Shown here one piece after another: positions 16,090-26,021 of a DNA stretch of 64,000 bases. How positions within the stretch are numbered: position 1 is the first letter of the stretch; each line of letters opens with the position of its first letter. This DNA comes from Microbacterium sp. MAH-37 (GTDB lineage Bacteria > Actinomycetota > Actinomycetes > Actinomycetales > Microbacteriaceae). The translations under genes were made by a program, and so were the position numbers. The DNA is taken from positions 79,312 through 143,311 of the forward strand of contig NZ_WSEN01000007.1 of the NCBI RefSeq assembly GCF_009758255.1. The letters are read 5' to 3'. The notes under the pieces are model-generated. The model ran no database searches. It was not told the DNA's origin and saw only the letters and a list, made by a program, of their open reading frames with translations.

Positions 16090-16562
16090 CCTGGGTGGGG
16101 CTCATCTGGGCCGAGGCGCACGGCGGCGTCATCGGCGCCTCGGGCGGCATGCCCTGGCACGTGCCGGAGGACATGGCGCACTTCAAGGAGGTCACGCTCA
16201 CCGCTCCGGTCATCATGGGGCGCAAGACCTGGGACTCGCTGCCGGAGCGGTTCCGGCCGCTGCCTGGGCGAGAGAACATCGTGATCACCAGGCAGCAGGA
16301 CTGGGCCGCCGACGGCGCGCGCCGCGCGGCGAGCGTGCAGGATGCCGCGCGCGGCCTCGAGAAGGTCTGGGTGATCGGCGGTGCCGAGATCTACGCCCAG
16401 GTCATCGCCGACGCCGACCGGCTGGAGGTCACCGAACTCGATCTGGACGTCGCCGGGGATGCCTACGCTCCGCCGAAGACGGGCTGGCGTCTGGTGTCCG
16501 AGGGCGAGTGGCAGACCTCTCGCACCGGCATCCGCTACCGCTTCCTGCGTTACGAGCGCTGA
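16086..16562 (+). CDS. folA: Dihydrofolate reductase
   Basis: 158 aa. It reduces dihydrofolate to tetrahydrofolate with [23 protein letters not shown] carries the substrate-binding acidic residue. The NADPH loop GRKTWDSLP and the [10 protein letters not shown] segment are present. It is translationally coupled to thyA (ATGA), and its stop shares one base with the next start. Confidence 0.97.
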   Translation: MTWVGLIWAEAHGGVIGASGGMPWHVPEDMAHFKEVTLTAPVIMGRKTWDSLPERFRPLPGRENIVITRQQDWAADGARRAASVQDAARGLEKVWVIGGAEIYAQVIADADRLEVTELDLDVAGDAYAPPKTGWRLVSEGEWQTSRTGIRYRFLRYER

Positions 16563-17323
16563 TGCCCACTGCACTCATCACCGGTGCCAGCGCCGGACTC
16601 GGTGCCGAGTTCGCCAGGCAGCTCGCCGCCCGCGGTGCGGACCTCATCCTCGTCGCGCGCGGCGTGGACGCGCTCGAGGCGCTCGCCACGGAGCTGCGGA
16701 GCACGTACGGCGTCTCGACGGACGTGATCGCCGCCGACCTGTCGGTCGAGGCCGACGTCGAGATCGTGGCCGCACGCCTGCGTGATGCCCGGAACCCCAT
16801 CGACCTTCTGGTGAACAACGCCGGCTTCGGACTGCCCCTGCAGTTCGCCGACAACGACATCGACGCCGAGGTGCGCCATCTGCGCGTGCACGTCGAGGCC
16901 TCGATGCGGCTCATGCACGCCGCGCTGCAGACGATGCGCGGCCGCGGGGGACGCATCATCAACGTGGCATCCGTCGCCGGGTTCATCTCGCGCTCGACCT
17001 ACTCGGCGTGCAAATCCTGGCTGATCGGCTTCAGCCGATGGGCGAATGCGGAGTACGCCCGCGGCAACGTCACCGTCACCGCGGTGTGCCCCGGGTTCAC
17101 GCACACGACCTTCCACGAGCGGATGGGCCTCGCCCGCGGCGAGGAGGGGATCCCGGCGATCGCATGGCTGGATGCCGAGGACGTCGTGCGGGAGGGACTG
17201 CGAGACGCCGCCAGGGGCAAGGCGGTCTCGATCCCGTCGCTCCGGTACAAGGCGGTCGTCGCGCTCACCGGCATCCTGCCGCGCTCGCTGACCGCGGGCC
17301 TCGCGCGCCGGGGCCGTGTCTGA
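16562..17323 (+). CDS. Short-chain dehydrogenase/reductase
   Basis: 253 aa. Classical SDR with cofactor loop GASAGLG near the N-terminus, NNAGFG, and catalytic S...YSACK (Ser-Tyr-Lys, with Y and K in STYSACKSW). It reduces or oxidises an alcohol/ketone pair with NAD(P)(H); the substrate is unknown. The start ATG overlaps the folA stop by one base (TGATG), so it is probably co-transcribed with thyA-folA. A short hydrophobic C-terminal stretch resembles DltE/YqjQ-type SDRs. Confidence 0.88.
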   Translation: MPTALITGASAGLGAEFARQLAARGADLILVARGVDALEALATELRSTYGVSTDVIAADLSVEADVEIVAARLRDARNPIDLLVNNAGFGLPLQFADNDIDAEVRHLRVHVEASMRLMHAALQTMRGRGGRIINVASVAGFISRSTYSACKSWLIGFSRWANAEYARGNVTVTAVCPGFTHTTFHERMGLARGEEGIPAIAWLDAEDVVREGLRDAARGKAVSIPSLRYKAVVALTGILPRSLTAGLARRGRV

Positions 17324-17357
17324 CGGATCCGTCGCGCGCGGCGGCAGCCCGAACCGA

Positions 17358-17363
17358 TACGCT
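17358..17363 (+). promoter_or_regulatory. -10 element of dapA
   Basis: TACGCT, seven bases (GGGAGGC), then ATG. The gap also contains a GGAGG, so a short leader with ribosome binding is possible. Confidence 0.5.
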
Positions 17364-17370
17364 GGGAGGC

Positions 17371-18348
17371 ATGACGCATACGGGCAATCCCTTCGGACAG
17401 GTGCTCGTCGCCCTCATCACCCCGATGACGGCCGACGGTGAGGTCGACTGGCCCTCCGTCGAGAAGCACATGGACCGGGTGATCTCCGACGGCGCCGACG
17501 GCATCGTCGTCACCGGCACCACCGGCGAGACGTCGACGCTGACCGACCCTGAGAAGCTCCGTCTGGTCGAGGTCGGCAAGGACGTCGCCGCGGGCCGCGC
17601 GAAGATCATCACCGGCGGCGGGTCGAACGAGACCGCGCACGCCATCGAGCTCTACAAGGCGAGCGAGAAGGCCGGCGCCGACGGCATCATGATCGTCACG
17701 CCGTACTACAACAAGCCCACCCAGTCCGGGATCCTGACCCACTTCCGCCTGGTCGCCGACGCGACCGATCTGCCGGTCATCCTGTACGACATCCCCGGCC
17801 GCACCGGCGTGCCGATCAAGTACGAGACCATCCTGCGTCTCGCCAAGCACCCGAACATCCTCGCCGTGAAGGACGCCAAGGGCGACTTCTCCGAGGTCAG
17901 CCGGGTGCTCAATCAGACCGACCTGATGTACTTCTCCGGCGACGACTCCAACGTCCTGCCCCACCTCGCGATCGGCGCCACCGGTCTCATCGGCGTCACC
18001 GCGAACATCACCTCCGCGCCGTACCGCACCATCGTCGACGCGGTGAACCGCGGCGATCTGGCCACGGCCACCGCCGAGCACAAGCGTCTCGAGCCGCTGG
18101 TGCGCGCCGCGATGACCCACGTGCCGGGCACCGTCTCGGCGAAGTACATCCTGCACGGCCTCGGCCGCATCGACAGCCCCCGCGTCCGCCTGCCCCTCGT
18201 CGGGCCGGAGGAGTGGGAGGCCGCAGCCATCGAGGATGAGCTCGCGCTCGTCAAGGACATCCCGGGTGCGGACTTCTCCGACTTCCGCCCCGACCGCAAT
18301 GCCGCCGCAGGCGGCGCACTCCCCAAGGTGCACGGCACGACCAGATGA
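17371..18348 (+). CDS. dapA: 4-hydroxy-tetrahydrodipicolinate synthase
   Basis: 325 aa. It condenses pyruvate with aspartate semialdehyde, the first committed step of the DAP/lysine pathway. The Schiff-base Lys is in AVKDAKGD. The catalytic Tyr is in TPYYNKPTQSG, and GTTGET is the Thr-containing loop. The in-frame extension upstream into the SDR gene is rejected in favour of the ATG at 17371 with GGAGG. Confidence 0.97.
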   Translation: MTHTGNPFGQVLVALITPMTADGEVDWPSVEKHMDRVISDGADGIVVTGTTGETSTLTDPEKLRLVEVGKDVAAGRAKIITGGGSNETAHAIELYKASEKAGADGIMIVTPYYNKPTQSGILTHFRLVADATDLPVILYDIPGRTGVPIKYETILRLAKHPNILAVKDAKGDFSEVSRVLNQTDLMYFSGDDSNVLPHLAIGATGLIGVTANITSAPYRTIVDAVNRGDLATATAEHKRLEPLVRAAMTHVPGTVSAKYILHGLGRIDSPRVRLPLVGPEEWEAAAIEDELALVKDIPGADFSDFRPDRNAAAGGALPKVHGTTR

Positions 18349-18413
18349 CGGTCGTTCGTCGGCGCAGGGAGCAGATCACCGGGCGCGCAGCGCGCCCCGC
18401 CTAGGAGGCACCC

Positions 18414-20090
18414 ATGTCCATCCCCATCGCCGATCCGGAACCCATCGCCGACGGCACTCTGCGCGTGATCCCGCTGGGCGGTCTCGGCGAGGTCGGCCGC
18501 AACATGACGACCTTCGAGATCGACGGCAAGATCCTCATCGTCGACTGCGGCGTGCTGTTCCCCGAGGAGCACCAGCCCGGCGTCGACCTGATCCTGCCCG
18601 ACTTCGAACCGATCAAGCACCGCCTCGACGACATCGTCGGCGTCGTGCTCACGCACGGCCACGAGGACCACATCGGCGCGGTGCCGTACCTGCTGCGCCT
18701 TAAGCAGGACATCCCCCTGATCGGCTCGGGGCTGACTCTCGCGCTGGTCGAGGCGAAGCTCAAGGAGCACCGCATCAAGGCCTTCACCCTCACGGTGAAG
18801 GAGGGCGACCGCGAGCAGGTCGGTCCCTTCGACCTCGAGTTCGTCGCGGTGAACCACTCGATCCCGGATGCCCTCGCCGTCGCGATCCGCACGGATGCTG
18901 GCATGGTGCTGGCCACGGGCGACTTCAAGATGGACCAGCTGCCGCTGGACGGCCGCATCACCGACCTCCGCGCGTTCGCGCGGCTGGGGGAGGAGGGCGT
19001 GGACCTGTTCCTCGTCGACTCCACCAATGCGGACGTGCCGGGCTTCACACCCACAGAGCGGTCGATCGGCCCGGTGCTCGACCAGGTGATCGGCAAGGCT
19101 CCGCGTCGTGTGATCGTGGCGAGCTTCTCCAGCCACGTGCACCGCGTGCAGCAGGTCATCGACGCCGCGCACGCGCACGGACGCCGGGTCGCGTTCCTCG
19201 GCCGCAGCATGGTGCGCAACATGACCATCGCCGAGCAGCTCGGCTATCTGCACGTGCCCGACGGCGTGCTCATCGACTACAAGAAGGCGCGCGACCTGCC
19301 GGACGACCAGATCGTCTACATGTCCACCGGATCGCAGGGTGAGCCGATGGCCGTGCTGAGCCGCATGGCCAACCTCGACCACGCGATCGAGCCCGGCCCC
19401 GGCGACACCGTCATCCTCGCCTCCAGTCTCATCCCCGGCAACGAGAACGCGGTCTACCGCGTGATCGACGGGCTGACCAAGCTCGGTGCGAACGTCGTGC
19501 ACAAGGCGAACGCGCGCGTGCATGTCTCCGGTCACGCCGCCGCCGGCGAGCTGCTCTACTGCTACAACATCCTGAAGCCGAAGAACGTGCTGCCCGTGCA
19601 CGGCGAATACCGCCACCTGATGGCGAACGCCAAGCTCGCGCAGGACACCGGCATCGACGCGGAGCGCACGATCATCGCGTCGAACGGCACCGTGATCGAC
19701 CTCGAGGGCGGCAATGCTCGTGTCGCCGGTCAGCTCGACCTCGGCTTCGTGTACGTCGACGGCTCGACGGTGGGCGAGATCACCGACGCCGACCTCAAGG
19801 ACCGCCGCATCCTCGGCGAGGAGGGCTTCGTCTCTGTCATCGTCGTGGTGGACGCCGCCACCGGCCGCATCATCTCGGGCCCGGAGATCCACGCCCGCGG
19901 CATCGCCGAGGACGACGCGGTGTTCGACGACGTCGCACCGAAGATCGTCGCCGCGCTCAAGGAGGCCTCCGGCAACGGAGTGCGCGACACGCACGCGCTC
20001 TCGCAGGTCGTGCGCCGCACGATCGGCCGCTGGGTCAACCAGAAGCTGCGCCGCCGTCCGATGATCGTCCCGCTCGTCATCGAGGCGTAA
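18414..20090 (+). CDS. rnj: Ribonuclease J
   Basis: 558 aa, a metallo-beta-lactamase/beta-CASP endo- and 5'-3' exoribonuclease. The zinc motif HGHEDH is at residues 81-86. GHAAAGEL and LPVHGEYRH are the later beta-CASP metal/catalytic motifs. The start ATG has AGGAGG eight bases upstream. It acts in mRNA decay and rRNA maturation. It follows dapA closely, the usual order in actinobacteria. Confidence 0.97.
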   Translation: MSIPIADPEPIADGTLRVIPLGGLGEVGRNMTTFEIDGKILIVDCGVLFPEEHQPGVDLILPDFEPIKHRLDDIVGVVLTHGHEDHIGAVPYLLRLKQDIPLIGSGLTLALVEAKLKEHRIKAFTLTVKEGDREQVGPFDLEFVAVNHSIPDALAVAIRTDAGMVLATGDFKMDQLPLDGRITDLRAFARLGEEGVDLFLVDSTNADVPGFTPTERSIGPVLDQVIGKAPRRVIVASFSSHVHRVQQVIDAAHAHGRRVAFLGRSMVRNMTIAEQLGYLHVPDGVLIDYKKARDLPDDQIVYMSTGSQGEPMAVLSRMANLDHAIEPGPGDTVILASSLIPGNENAVYRVIDGLTKLGANVVHKANARVHVSGHAAAGELLYCYNILKPKNVLPVHGEYRHLMANAKLAQDTGIDAERTIIASNGTVIDLEGGNARVAGQLDLGFVYVDGSTVGEITDADLKDRRILGEEGFVSVIVVVDAATGRIISGPEIHARGIAEDDAVFDDVAPKIVAALKEASGNGVRDTHALSQVVRRTIGRWVNQKLRRRPMIVPLVIEA

Positions 20091-20102
20091 CCCGGATCGG
20101 AT

Positions 20103-20139
20103 GCCGGGAATCGGTCGCGATCGCGCATCGATTCCCGGC
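20103..20139 (+). terminator. Hairpin after rnj
   Basis: An 11-bp perfect inverted repeat, GCCGGGAATCG (20103-20113) with CGATTCCCGGC (20129-20139), 12 bases after the rnj stop. Confidence 0.65.
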
Positions 20140-20143
20140 CCCA

Positions 20144-20164
20144 CCCGCGTCATTGCGGGGTTTT
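20144..20164 (+). terminator. Second, T-tailed intrinsic terminator after rnj
   Basis: CCCGC-GTCATT-GCGGG followed by GTTTT. It is a rare hairpin with a T-run for this genome, just before the ftsK promoter. Confidence 0.65.
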
Positions 20165-20179
20165 GTCGGTGCCCGGGAA

Positions 20180-20185
20180 TACCGT
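20180..20185 (+). promoter_or_regulatory. -10 element of ftsK (leaderless), decides the start
   Basis: TACCGT, seven bases, then ATG at 20193. A transcript from here excludes the in-frame TTG at 20163. Confidence 0.5.
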
Positions 20186-20192
20186 AGAGGAC

Positions 20193-22958
20193 ATGGCCAG
20201 GAGCACCACGAAGTCTGAGCGCGCGTCCGCGGGTGCTCCCAAGAGCGCTCCGCGGCAGTCCTCCTCGCGATCGTCATCCTCGAGGTCGCCGAAGTCGGCT
20301 CCCGCGCCGAAGAAGTACGTCGACGAGCTGGACAAGCCGTCGATCGGCCTGCGCATGTGGATGGGCGTCGCGCACGGCGTCGGCGGGCTGTTCCGCGCCT
20401 TCGGCCCGGAGACCCTCGAGAAGGACCAGCGCCGCGACGGGTTCCCGTTCTTCCTCGTGCTGCTCGCCTGCATGGGCGCGGTGGTGGAGTGGTTCTTCAT
20501 CGGCAACGAGGTCGCCGCGCAGATCTCGGCGTACTCGGTCGGCGGCCTGGTCGGGCGCACCGCGTTCCTGATGCCCGTGCTGCTGCTGTTCCTCGCGGGC
20601 TGGCTTTTCCGGCATCCGTCGTCCGTGCACGACAACGGGCGGATCGGCATCGGCTTCGGAATGCTGATCCTCGCGATCGCCGGCATCTGCCACGTCGCCT
20701 CCGGCACGCTGAACCCCAAGGGCGAGATGGTCTGGCCGCAGCCGCGCGACGGCATGCCGGCGCTCAGCGAGGCCGGCGGCCTGTTCGGCTGGATGATCGG
20801 GCAGCCGCTGCTGTTCCTCGGCCAGATCGTCGCCTACGTCGTGCTCAGCCTGCTCATCGGACTCAGCATCCTGATCATCACCAAGACCCCGCCGAACCGC
20901 ATCGGCCAGCGTCTCGGCGATCTGTACGCCTGGATGTTCGGCGCGGAGCGTCGCGAGAAGGCCGAGAAGACGGCGGATGCCGCAGACGAGACTCCCGATG
21001 AGGATGACGGCGTGCTGCCCTGGTGGCGGCGCAACAAGACCGGCCGCGAAGAGGACCCGGACGACGGCGTCGACTCGAAGGCCATCACCAAGCTGCTCGA
21101 CGAGCCGACCGCGAAGGCGGCGTACGACCAGGCGATCATCGTAGACGACCCGTCCGACGCCGCGACCGAGGTGCTCACCGACGTCAGCGCACTGACCCAG
21201 CTGCTCGACGAGCAGAACAACGCGACCGCTCTGATGGACGACTCCGGCACGACCGGCGAGCTGCCGGGCTTCGACGGCTTCGGCACGGCGGGGCCGGGTC
21301 AGAACGGGCCGCAGCCGCCCGCGGCGCCCTACGTACTGCCGTCCGCGTCCGTGCTGGCTGAGGGACCGCCTTCCGTGGCCCGCTCCGAGGCGAACGATCG
21401 CATCGTGCAGCAGATCACCAACGTTCTCACGCAGTTCAACGTCGACGCGAAGGTCACCGGATTCTCGCGCGGCCCGACGGTCACGCAGTACGAGGTCGAG
21501 GTGGGCCACGGCGTCAAGGTCGAGAAGATCCTGCAGCTGAGCAACAACTTCGCGTACGCGGTGGCTTCCAACGACGTGCGCATCCTGTCGCCGATCCCAG
21601 GCAAGAGCGCGATCGGCATCGAGATCCCGAACACCGACCGCGAGACGGTCTCGCTCGGCGACGTGCTGCGCTCGCCCGCGGCGCAGAAGAGCACGCACCC
21701 GCTGACGATCGGGGTCGGCAAGGACGTCGGCGGCAACTTCGTCGTCGCCAACCTCGCCAAGATGCCGCACCTGCTGGTGGCGGGTTCCACCGGCTCCGGT
21801 AAGTCCAGCTTCGTGAACTCGATGATCACCAGCCTGCTGATGCGGGCGAGGCCCGCCGACGTGCGCATGGTGCTCATCGACCCGAAGCGTGTGGAGCTCA
21901 CCAGCTACACCGGCGTGCCGCACCTGATCACGCCCATCATCACGAACCCCAAGAAGGCCGCCGAGGCGCTGCAGTGGGTCGTGAAGGAGATGGACATGCG
22001 GTACGACGACCTCGCGTCGTTCGGCTTCCGTCACATCGACGACTTCAACCGCGCCGTGCGCGCAGGCGAGGTCGAGGTGCCCGCCGGCAGCGAGCGCGTG
22101 CTCAAGCCGTACCCGTATCTGCTGGTCGTGGTCGACGAGCTCGCCGACCTGATGATGGTCGCCCCGCGCGACGTCGAGGACTCGATCGTCCGCATCACCC
22201 AGCTCGCCCGAGCTTCGGGCATCCACCTCGTGCTGGCGACTCAGCGTCCCAGCGTCGACGTCGTCACCGGTCTGATCAAGGCCAACGTGCCCTCGCGTCT
22301 GGCATTCGCCGTGACCAGCGTCACCGACAGCCGTGTGATCCTCGACAGCCCCGGCGCGGACAAGCTGATCGGCCAGGGCGATGCCCTGTTCTCGCCCATG
22401 GGGTCGTCCAAGCCGTTCCGCCTGCAGGGCGCGTGGGTGCAGGAGAGCGAGATCGACGCGGTCGTCAAGCACGTCACCGGCCAGGCGCGCCCGGAGTACC
22501 GCCCGGACGTGCAGGAGGCCGCGGGAGCCGCGAAGAAGGAGGTCGACGAGGACATCGGCGACGACCTCGAGCTCCTGCTCGCCGCCGCGGAGCTCATCGT
22601 CACCTCGCAGTTCGGCTCCACGTCGATGCTGCAGCGCAAGCTGCGCGTCGGCTTCGCGAAGGCCGGCCGCCTGATGGACCTGCTGGAGTCCCGCGAGATC
22701 GTCGGCCCGTCCGAGGGATCCAAGGCGCGCGACGTGCTCGTCACGGGCGAGCAGCTCCCCGAGGTGATCGCGCGGCTGCGTGGTGCACCCGCCCCGGCCT
22801 CCGCTGCTGCGCCCGCTCCGCAGGCCGCACCTCCGGCACCGGCGGCGGATGCCGCGGACCCGTACCCGACCGATCCCATCGAGGCGCAGTACGACGGCCT
22901 TCCCGTCGTCGAGAGCGACGGCGATGAGGACGCCTGGGGCCTGACGGGGCGCGACTGA
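20193..22958 (+). CDS. ftsK: DNA translocase FtsK/SpoIIIE
   Basis: 921 aa. A basic Ser-rich N-tail (about 1-50) is followed by four membrane segments (about 80-240). An acidic linker (~250-400), a beta domain and the RecA-like motor come next, with Walker [11 protein letters not shown] and Walker [15 protein letters not shown]. The C-terminal gamma winged helix ([20 protein letters not shown]) reads polar chromosome sequences. It pumps the chromosome terminus through the division septum. The stop shares one base with the pgsA start. Confidence 0.96.
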   Translation: MARSTTKSERASAGAPKSAPRQSSSRSSSSRSPKSAPAPKKYVDELDKPSIGLRMWMGVAHGVGGLFRAFGPETLEKDQRRDGFPFFLVLLACMGAVVEWFFIGNEVAAQISAYSVGGLVGRTAFLMPVLLLFLAGWLFRHPSSVHDNGRIGIGFGMLILAIAGICHVASGTLNPKGEMVWPQPRDGMPALSEAGGLFGWMIGQPLLFLGQIVAYVVLSLLIGLSILIITKTPPNRIGQRLGDLYAWMFGAERREKAEKTADAADETPDEDDGVLPWWRRNKTGREEDPDDGVDSKAITKLLDEPTAKAAYDQAIIVDDPSDAATEVLTDVSALTQLLDEQNNATALMDDSGTTGELPGFDGFGTAGPGQNGPQPPAAPYVLPSASVLAEGPPSVARSEANDRIVQQITNVLTQFNVDAKVTGFSRGPTVTQYEVEVGHGVKVEKILQLSNNFAYAVASNDVRILSPIPGKSAIGIEIPNTDRETVSLGDVLRSPAAQKSTHPLTIGVGKDVGGNFVVANLAKMPHLLVAGSTGSGKSSFVNSMITSLLMRARPADVRMVLIDPKRVELTSYTGVPHLITPIITNPKKAAEALQWVVKEMDMRYDDLASFGFRHIDDFNRAVRAGEVEVPAGSERVLKPYPYLLVVVDELADLMMVAPRDVEDSIVRITQLARASGIHLVLATQRPSVDVVTGLIKANVPSRLAFAVTSVTDSRVILDSPGADKLIGQGDALFSPMGSSKPFRLQGAWVQESEIDAVVKHVTGQARPEYRPDVQEAAGAAKKEVDEDIGDDLELLLAAAELIVTSQFGSTSMLQRKLRVGFAKAGRLMDLLESREIVGPSEGSKARDVLVTGEQLPEVIARLRGAPAPASAAAPAPQAAPPAPAADAADPYPTDPIEAQYDGLPVVESDGDEDAWGLTGRD

Positions 22959-23536
22959 TGGCGATTCCCCGGCAGCTCCCCAACGCGATCACCGTCGCCC
23001 GCATCCCGCTGGCTGTGGTGTTCTTCGTGCTGCTGCTCATGGGCGGCACGTACGGTCAGGCGCAGCCCGTACTGCGCTGGGTCGCTGCAGTCCTGTTCAT
23101 CATCGCGATCTCGACCGACTGGGTCGACGGCTACCTGGCGCGCAAGTACGACATCGTCAGTGACTTCGGGAAGCTGTGGGATCCGATCGCCGACAAGCTG
23201 CTGACCGGATCGGGTTTCATCGGGCTGGCGATTCTCGGCGAGGTGCCCTGGTGGATCGTCATCATCATTCTGATCCGCGAGTGGGGTATCACCGTGCACC
23301 GGCTGATGATCAGCAGCGAGCACGTCGTCGCAGCGGCCTGGATGGGCAAGATCAAGACCGTCGTCCAGGCTGTCGCGCTGAGCTGGGCTCTGCTGCCCCT
23401 GCACGTCCTGGTCGGGATGACGGCATGGATCGTCGTCACCCAGACACTCATGATCACCGCCCTGGTGCTCACGGTCGCGAGTGGGGTGGACTACATCGTC
23501 GCGCAGGTGCGCGGATCACGCGCGGCACGCGGATGA
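22958..23536 (+). CDS. pgsA: CDP-diacylglycerol-glycerol-3-phosphate 3-phosphatidyltransferase
   Basis: 192 aa integral membrane enzyme making phosphatidylglycerol phosphate. The CDP-alcohol phosphotransferase signature D-x2-DG-x2-AR-x8-G-x3-D-x3-D is intact, beginning DWVDGYLAR and ending GKLWDPIADK. About five membrane segments. It overlaps ftsK by one base and cinA by four, so one operon. Confidence 0.95.
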   Translation: MAIPRQLPNAITVARIPLAVVFFVLLLMGGTYGQAQPVLRWVAAVLFIIAISTDWVDGYLARKYDIVSDFGKLWDPIADKLLTGSGFIGLAILGEVPWWIVIIILIREWGITVHRLMISSEHVVAAAWMGKIKTVVQAVALSWALLPLHVLVGMTAWIVVTQTLMITALVLTVASGVDYIVAQVRGSRAARG

Positions 23537-24015
23537 GCGATGCCGCGGAGCTGATCGACGCGCTGCGCCGCCGCGGGTGGACGCTCGGCGTCGCGGAGTC
23601 GCTCACCGGGGGAGCGGTGTCAGCCGAACTGGTCTCGGTCCCGGGAGCGTCGAACGCGCTGCTGGGCGCGGTGGTCGCCTACGCCACCCCCGTCAAGCAC
23701 AGCGTGCTGGGTGTCGACCAGGCCCTGCTCGATGCCCACGGCCCGGTCCATCCTGACGTCGCGGCCCAGATGGCCGATGGCGTACGCCGGGCCGTTCAGG
23801 TCGAAGCGCGGCCCGCCGACGTGGGAATCAGCACCACGGGCATCGCCGGCCCGGACTCGCCGGACGGTCAACCGGTCGGCACCGTGCACATCGGCGTCGC
23901 GAGTCCCATTGGGCGGGTGGTGCGATCGTTCGTGTTCGACGGCGACCGCGCGCAGGTGCGCCGCAGCAGCGTGGATGCCGCGATCGCCGCGGCTCTCGAA
24001 CTGGTTCGGGAATAG
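23533..24015 (+). CDS. cinA: CinA C-terminal-domain protein (nicotinamide-nucleotide amidohydrolase)
   Basis: 160 aa: only the C-terminal amidohydrolase domain (PncC-like), as in many actinobacteria. Motifs GVAESLTGG and STTGIAGPDS are present. The family hydrolyses nicotinamide mononucleotide for pyridine-nucleotide salvage, and is also linked to DNA-damage/competence loci. The ATG at 23533 overlaps the pgsA stop by four bases. Confidence 0.92.
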   Translation: MSDAAELIDALRRRGWTLGVAESLTGGAVSAELVSVPGASNALLGAVVAYATPVKHSVLGVDQALLDAHGPVHPDVAAQMADGVRRAVQVEARPADVGISTTGIAGPDSPDGQPVGTVHIGVASPIGRVVRSFVFDGDRAQVRRSSVDAAIAAALELVRE

Positions 24016-24117
24016 CAGCGGGCACTTCCCGGTTTCCTCAGATGTGCTGATGACACAGCGAACGCTCACATCCGAACCACAGCGAGAAACAGTAGATTTG
24101 AAGATGCCAGGTGGGGT

Positions 24118-24123
24118 TAGACT
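24118..24123 (+). promoter_or_regulatory. Possible -10 element of clgR
   Basis: TAGACT in the 159-base gap before the regulator, leaving a leader of about 45 bases that ends in AGGGGAGG. A single GCGAAC (half of a ClgR-type box) lies upstream near 24058. It is too little to call an operator. Confidence 0.4.
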
Positions 24124-24174
24124 GGCGATCCGTTCGGCGCGACAGTCGAACCAGACGATGGAGGGGAGGTTCCG

Positions 24175-24483
24175 ATGATCCTTGTACGACAGGAGATCGG
24201 CGATGTGCTCAGGGACTTCCGCCTGCAGAAGGGGCGCACGCTCCGGCAGGTAGCGGGCAAGGCATCCGTCGCCCTCGGCTACCTCAGCGAGGTCGAGCGC
24301 GGTCAGAAGGAGGCGTCCAGCGAGATCCTCGCATCGGTCGCCGAAGCCCTCGACGTCCCCATCTCGACCATCATGCGTGAGGTCGGCGACCGCATCTCGG
24401 TGCTGGAAGGCATGCAGGTCTTCCCCGATGTGGTGCCCGACGACCTGGTGGCCTCGGTCGAGCCCGAGTTGTCGCTGCGCTGA
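24175..24483 (+). CDS. clgR: XRE-family regulator, ClgR-like
   Basis: 102 aa. The HTH spans about residues 8-62, with recognition region LRQVAGKASVALGYLSEVERGQKE. This is characteristic of ClgR, the actinobacterial activator of clp protease and stress genes. Position after pgsA-cinA and before recA matches Rv2745c in mycobacteria. The C-terminal tail ends LSLR, hydrophobic and possibly a ClpP degron, as known for ClgR (inference). AGGGGAGG precedes the ATG. Confidence 0.85.
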   Translation: MILVRQEIGDVLRDFRLQKGRTLRQVAGKASVALGYLSEVERGQKEASSEILASVAEALDVPISTIMREVGDRISVLEGMQVFPDVVPDDLVASVEPELSLR

Positions 24484-24489
24484 TCGCGG

Positions 24490-24711
24490 ATGCGTCGCAG
24501 TGAGTTCCTGCGCGCCGTCGACGACGAGTTCGGCGCGCGTGCAACGGCCCTGACTCAGGATCTCGTGCTGAGCAGCATCGGTCGTACGGCTGTCGAGGCA
24601 TTGGATGCGGGCGTGCCGCCGCGCGACATCTGGCTCGCGCTCTGCGAGGCCGCCGACGTCCCGCCGAACCGCAGGTACGGTGTCGGGCGTCTGGAGCCCC
24701 GTAAACGCTGA
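24490..24711 (+). CDS. DUF3046 family protein
   Basis: 73 aa, seven bases after clgR. MRRSEFLRAVDDEFG and the C-terminal DVPPNRRYGVGR are the conserved ends of DUF3046, which sits beside recA in most actinobacteria. The function is not known. A role linked to RecA/RecX is only suggested by neighbourhood. Confidence 0.88.
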   Translation: MRRSEFLRAVDDEFGARATALTQDLVLSSIGRTAVEALDAGVPPRDIWLALCEAADVPPNRRYGVGRLEPRKR

Positions 24712-24753
24712 CCGTGCATCCGCACTTCTGATCGATGCTGTGACGGCGTGTCG

Positions 24754-24769
24754 TCGAATAAGTGTTCGA
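24754..24769 (+). promoter_or_regulatory. LexA (SOS) box upstream of recA
   Basis: TCGAATAAGTGTTCGA matches the actinobacterial/Bacillus-type box TCGAAC-N4-GTTCGA with one mismatch. It lies 197 bp before the recA ATG. Confidence 0.85.
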
Positions 24770-24966
24770 TAGGCGCGTATCGTTCTGCACAGATGGGTTC
24801 CAGCCGGAGTCTTCCCACAGCAAGGGCTGTCGACGACGTGATGTCGGAGGCCCCGCCTACGGTGAAGACATGGCCTGAAGCCATACGCCTTGTCTCAGAT
24901 CCGACCCCGCCGGGGTCGGGCGCGACAGCCTACAGGCGGCAGAACTCGAGCACGAAGGAGCACGTC

Positions 24967-26019
24967 ATGCCCTCACCCGCAGACCGCGAGAAGGCCCTGG
25001 AATCCGCCCTCTCCCAGATCGACCGCCAGTTCGGAAAGGGCTCGGTCATGCGACTGGGCAGCGACGAGCGCGCCCCGGTCGAGGTCATCCCCACCGGATC
25101 GATCGCGCTGGACGTCGCCCTCGGCATCGGAGGACTGCCGCGTGGCCGCATCATCGAGATCTACGGCCCGGAGTCCTCGGGTAAGACCACGCTGACTCTG
25201 CACGCGATCGCCAACGCCCAGCGCGCAGGCGGCATCGCCGCGTTCATCGATGCGGAGCACGCCCTCGACCCCGACTACGCGAAGAAGCTCGGTGTCGACA
25301 TCGACCAGCTGCTGGTGTCGCAGCCCGACACCGGTGAGCAGGCGCTCGAGATCGCCGACATGCTGATCCGCTCGGGGGCGATCGACCTGGTCGTCATCGA
25401 CTCCGTCGCGGCCCTGGTGCCGCGTGCCGAGATCGAGGGTGAGATGGGCGATTCGCACGTCGGCCTGCAGGCCCGCCTCATGTCGCAGGCGCTCCGCAAG
25501 CTGACCGGTGGCCTGAACCAGACCAAGACCACCGCGATCTTCATCAACCAGCTGCGCGAGAAGATCGGCGTGTTCTTCGGATCGCCCGAGACCACCGCCG
25601 GCGGTAAGGCGCTGAAGTTCTATGCGTCGGTGCGCCTCGACATCCGCCGTATCGAGACGCTGAAGGACGGTTCCGACGCGGTCGGTAACCGCACCCGCGT
25701 CAAGGTCGTCAAGAACAAGATGGCACCGCCGTTCAAGCAGGCCGAGTTCGACATCCTGTACGGCGTCGGCATCTCCCGTGAGGGCAGCCTGATCGACTTC
25801 GGCGTCGAGCACGGCATCGTCAAGAAGTCCGGTTCCTGGTACACCTACGACGGCGACCAGCTCGGCCAGGGCAAGGAGAACGCCCGCAACTTCCTGATCA
25901 ACAACGACGACATCGCCCTGGCGATCGAGACGCAGATCAAGCAGAAGCTCGGCATCGGCGGGGCCGCGGCGCCGGCCGAATCCGCGGCCGACGAGCTGGC
26001 GCAGCGCCGCCCGGCCTGA
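24967..26019 (+). CDS. recA: Recombinase RecA
   Basis: 350 aa, no intein. Walker A GPESSGKT (67-74), the L2 loop region ([21 protein letters not shown]), and a C-terminal domain ending acidic/Ala-rich. It is a strand-exchange protein and coprotease of LexA. The start at 24967 has AAGGAG with eight bases spacing; the longer upstream frame is not used. The SOS box at 24754 implies damage induction. Confidence 0.98.
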   Translation: MPSPADREKALESALSQIDRQFGKGSVMRLGSDERAPVEVIPTGSIALDVALGIGGLPRGRIIEIYGPESSGKTTLTLHAIANAQRAGGIAAFIDAEHALDPDYAKKLGVDIDQLLVSQPDTGEQALEIADMLIRSGAIDLVVIDSVAALVPRAEIEGEMGDSHVGLQARLMSQALRKLTGGLNQTKTTAIFINQLREKIGVFFGSPETTAGGKALKFYASVRLDIRRIETLKDGSDAVGNRTRVKVVKNKMAPPFKQAEFDILYGVGISREGSLIDFGVEHGIVKKSGSWYTYDGDQLGQGKENARNFLINNDDIALAIETQIKQKLGIGGAAAPAESAADELAQRRPA

Positions 26020-26021
26020 TC

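Noticed and set aside
17913..20153. 746-codon open frame antisense to dapA/rnj
   Set aside because: Same cause: composition is typical of an antisense frame, and rnj with full motifs lies opposite.
20163..20192. TTG start of ftsK ten codons upstream
   Set aside because: It lies on the rnj terminator T-run and upstream of the -10 at 20180, so it would not be in the transcript.
24748..24966. 73-codon N-terminal extension of recA
   Set aside because: Would place the SOS-box region in coding sequence; ATG 24967 has a good ribosome site and the family's normal N-terminus.
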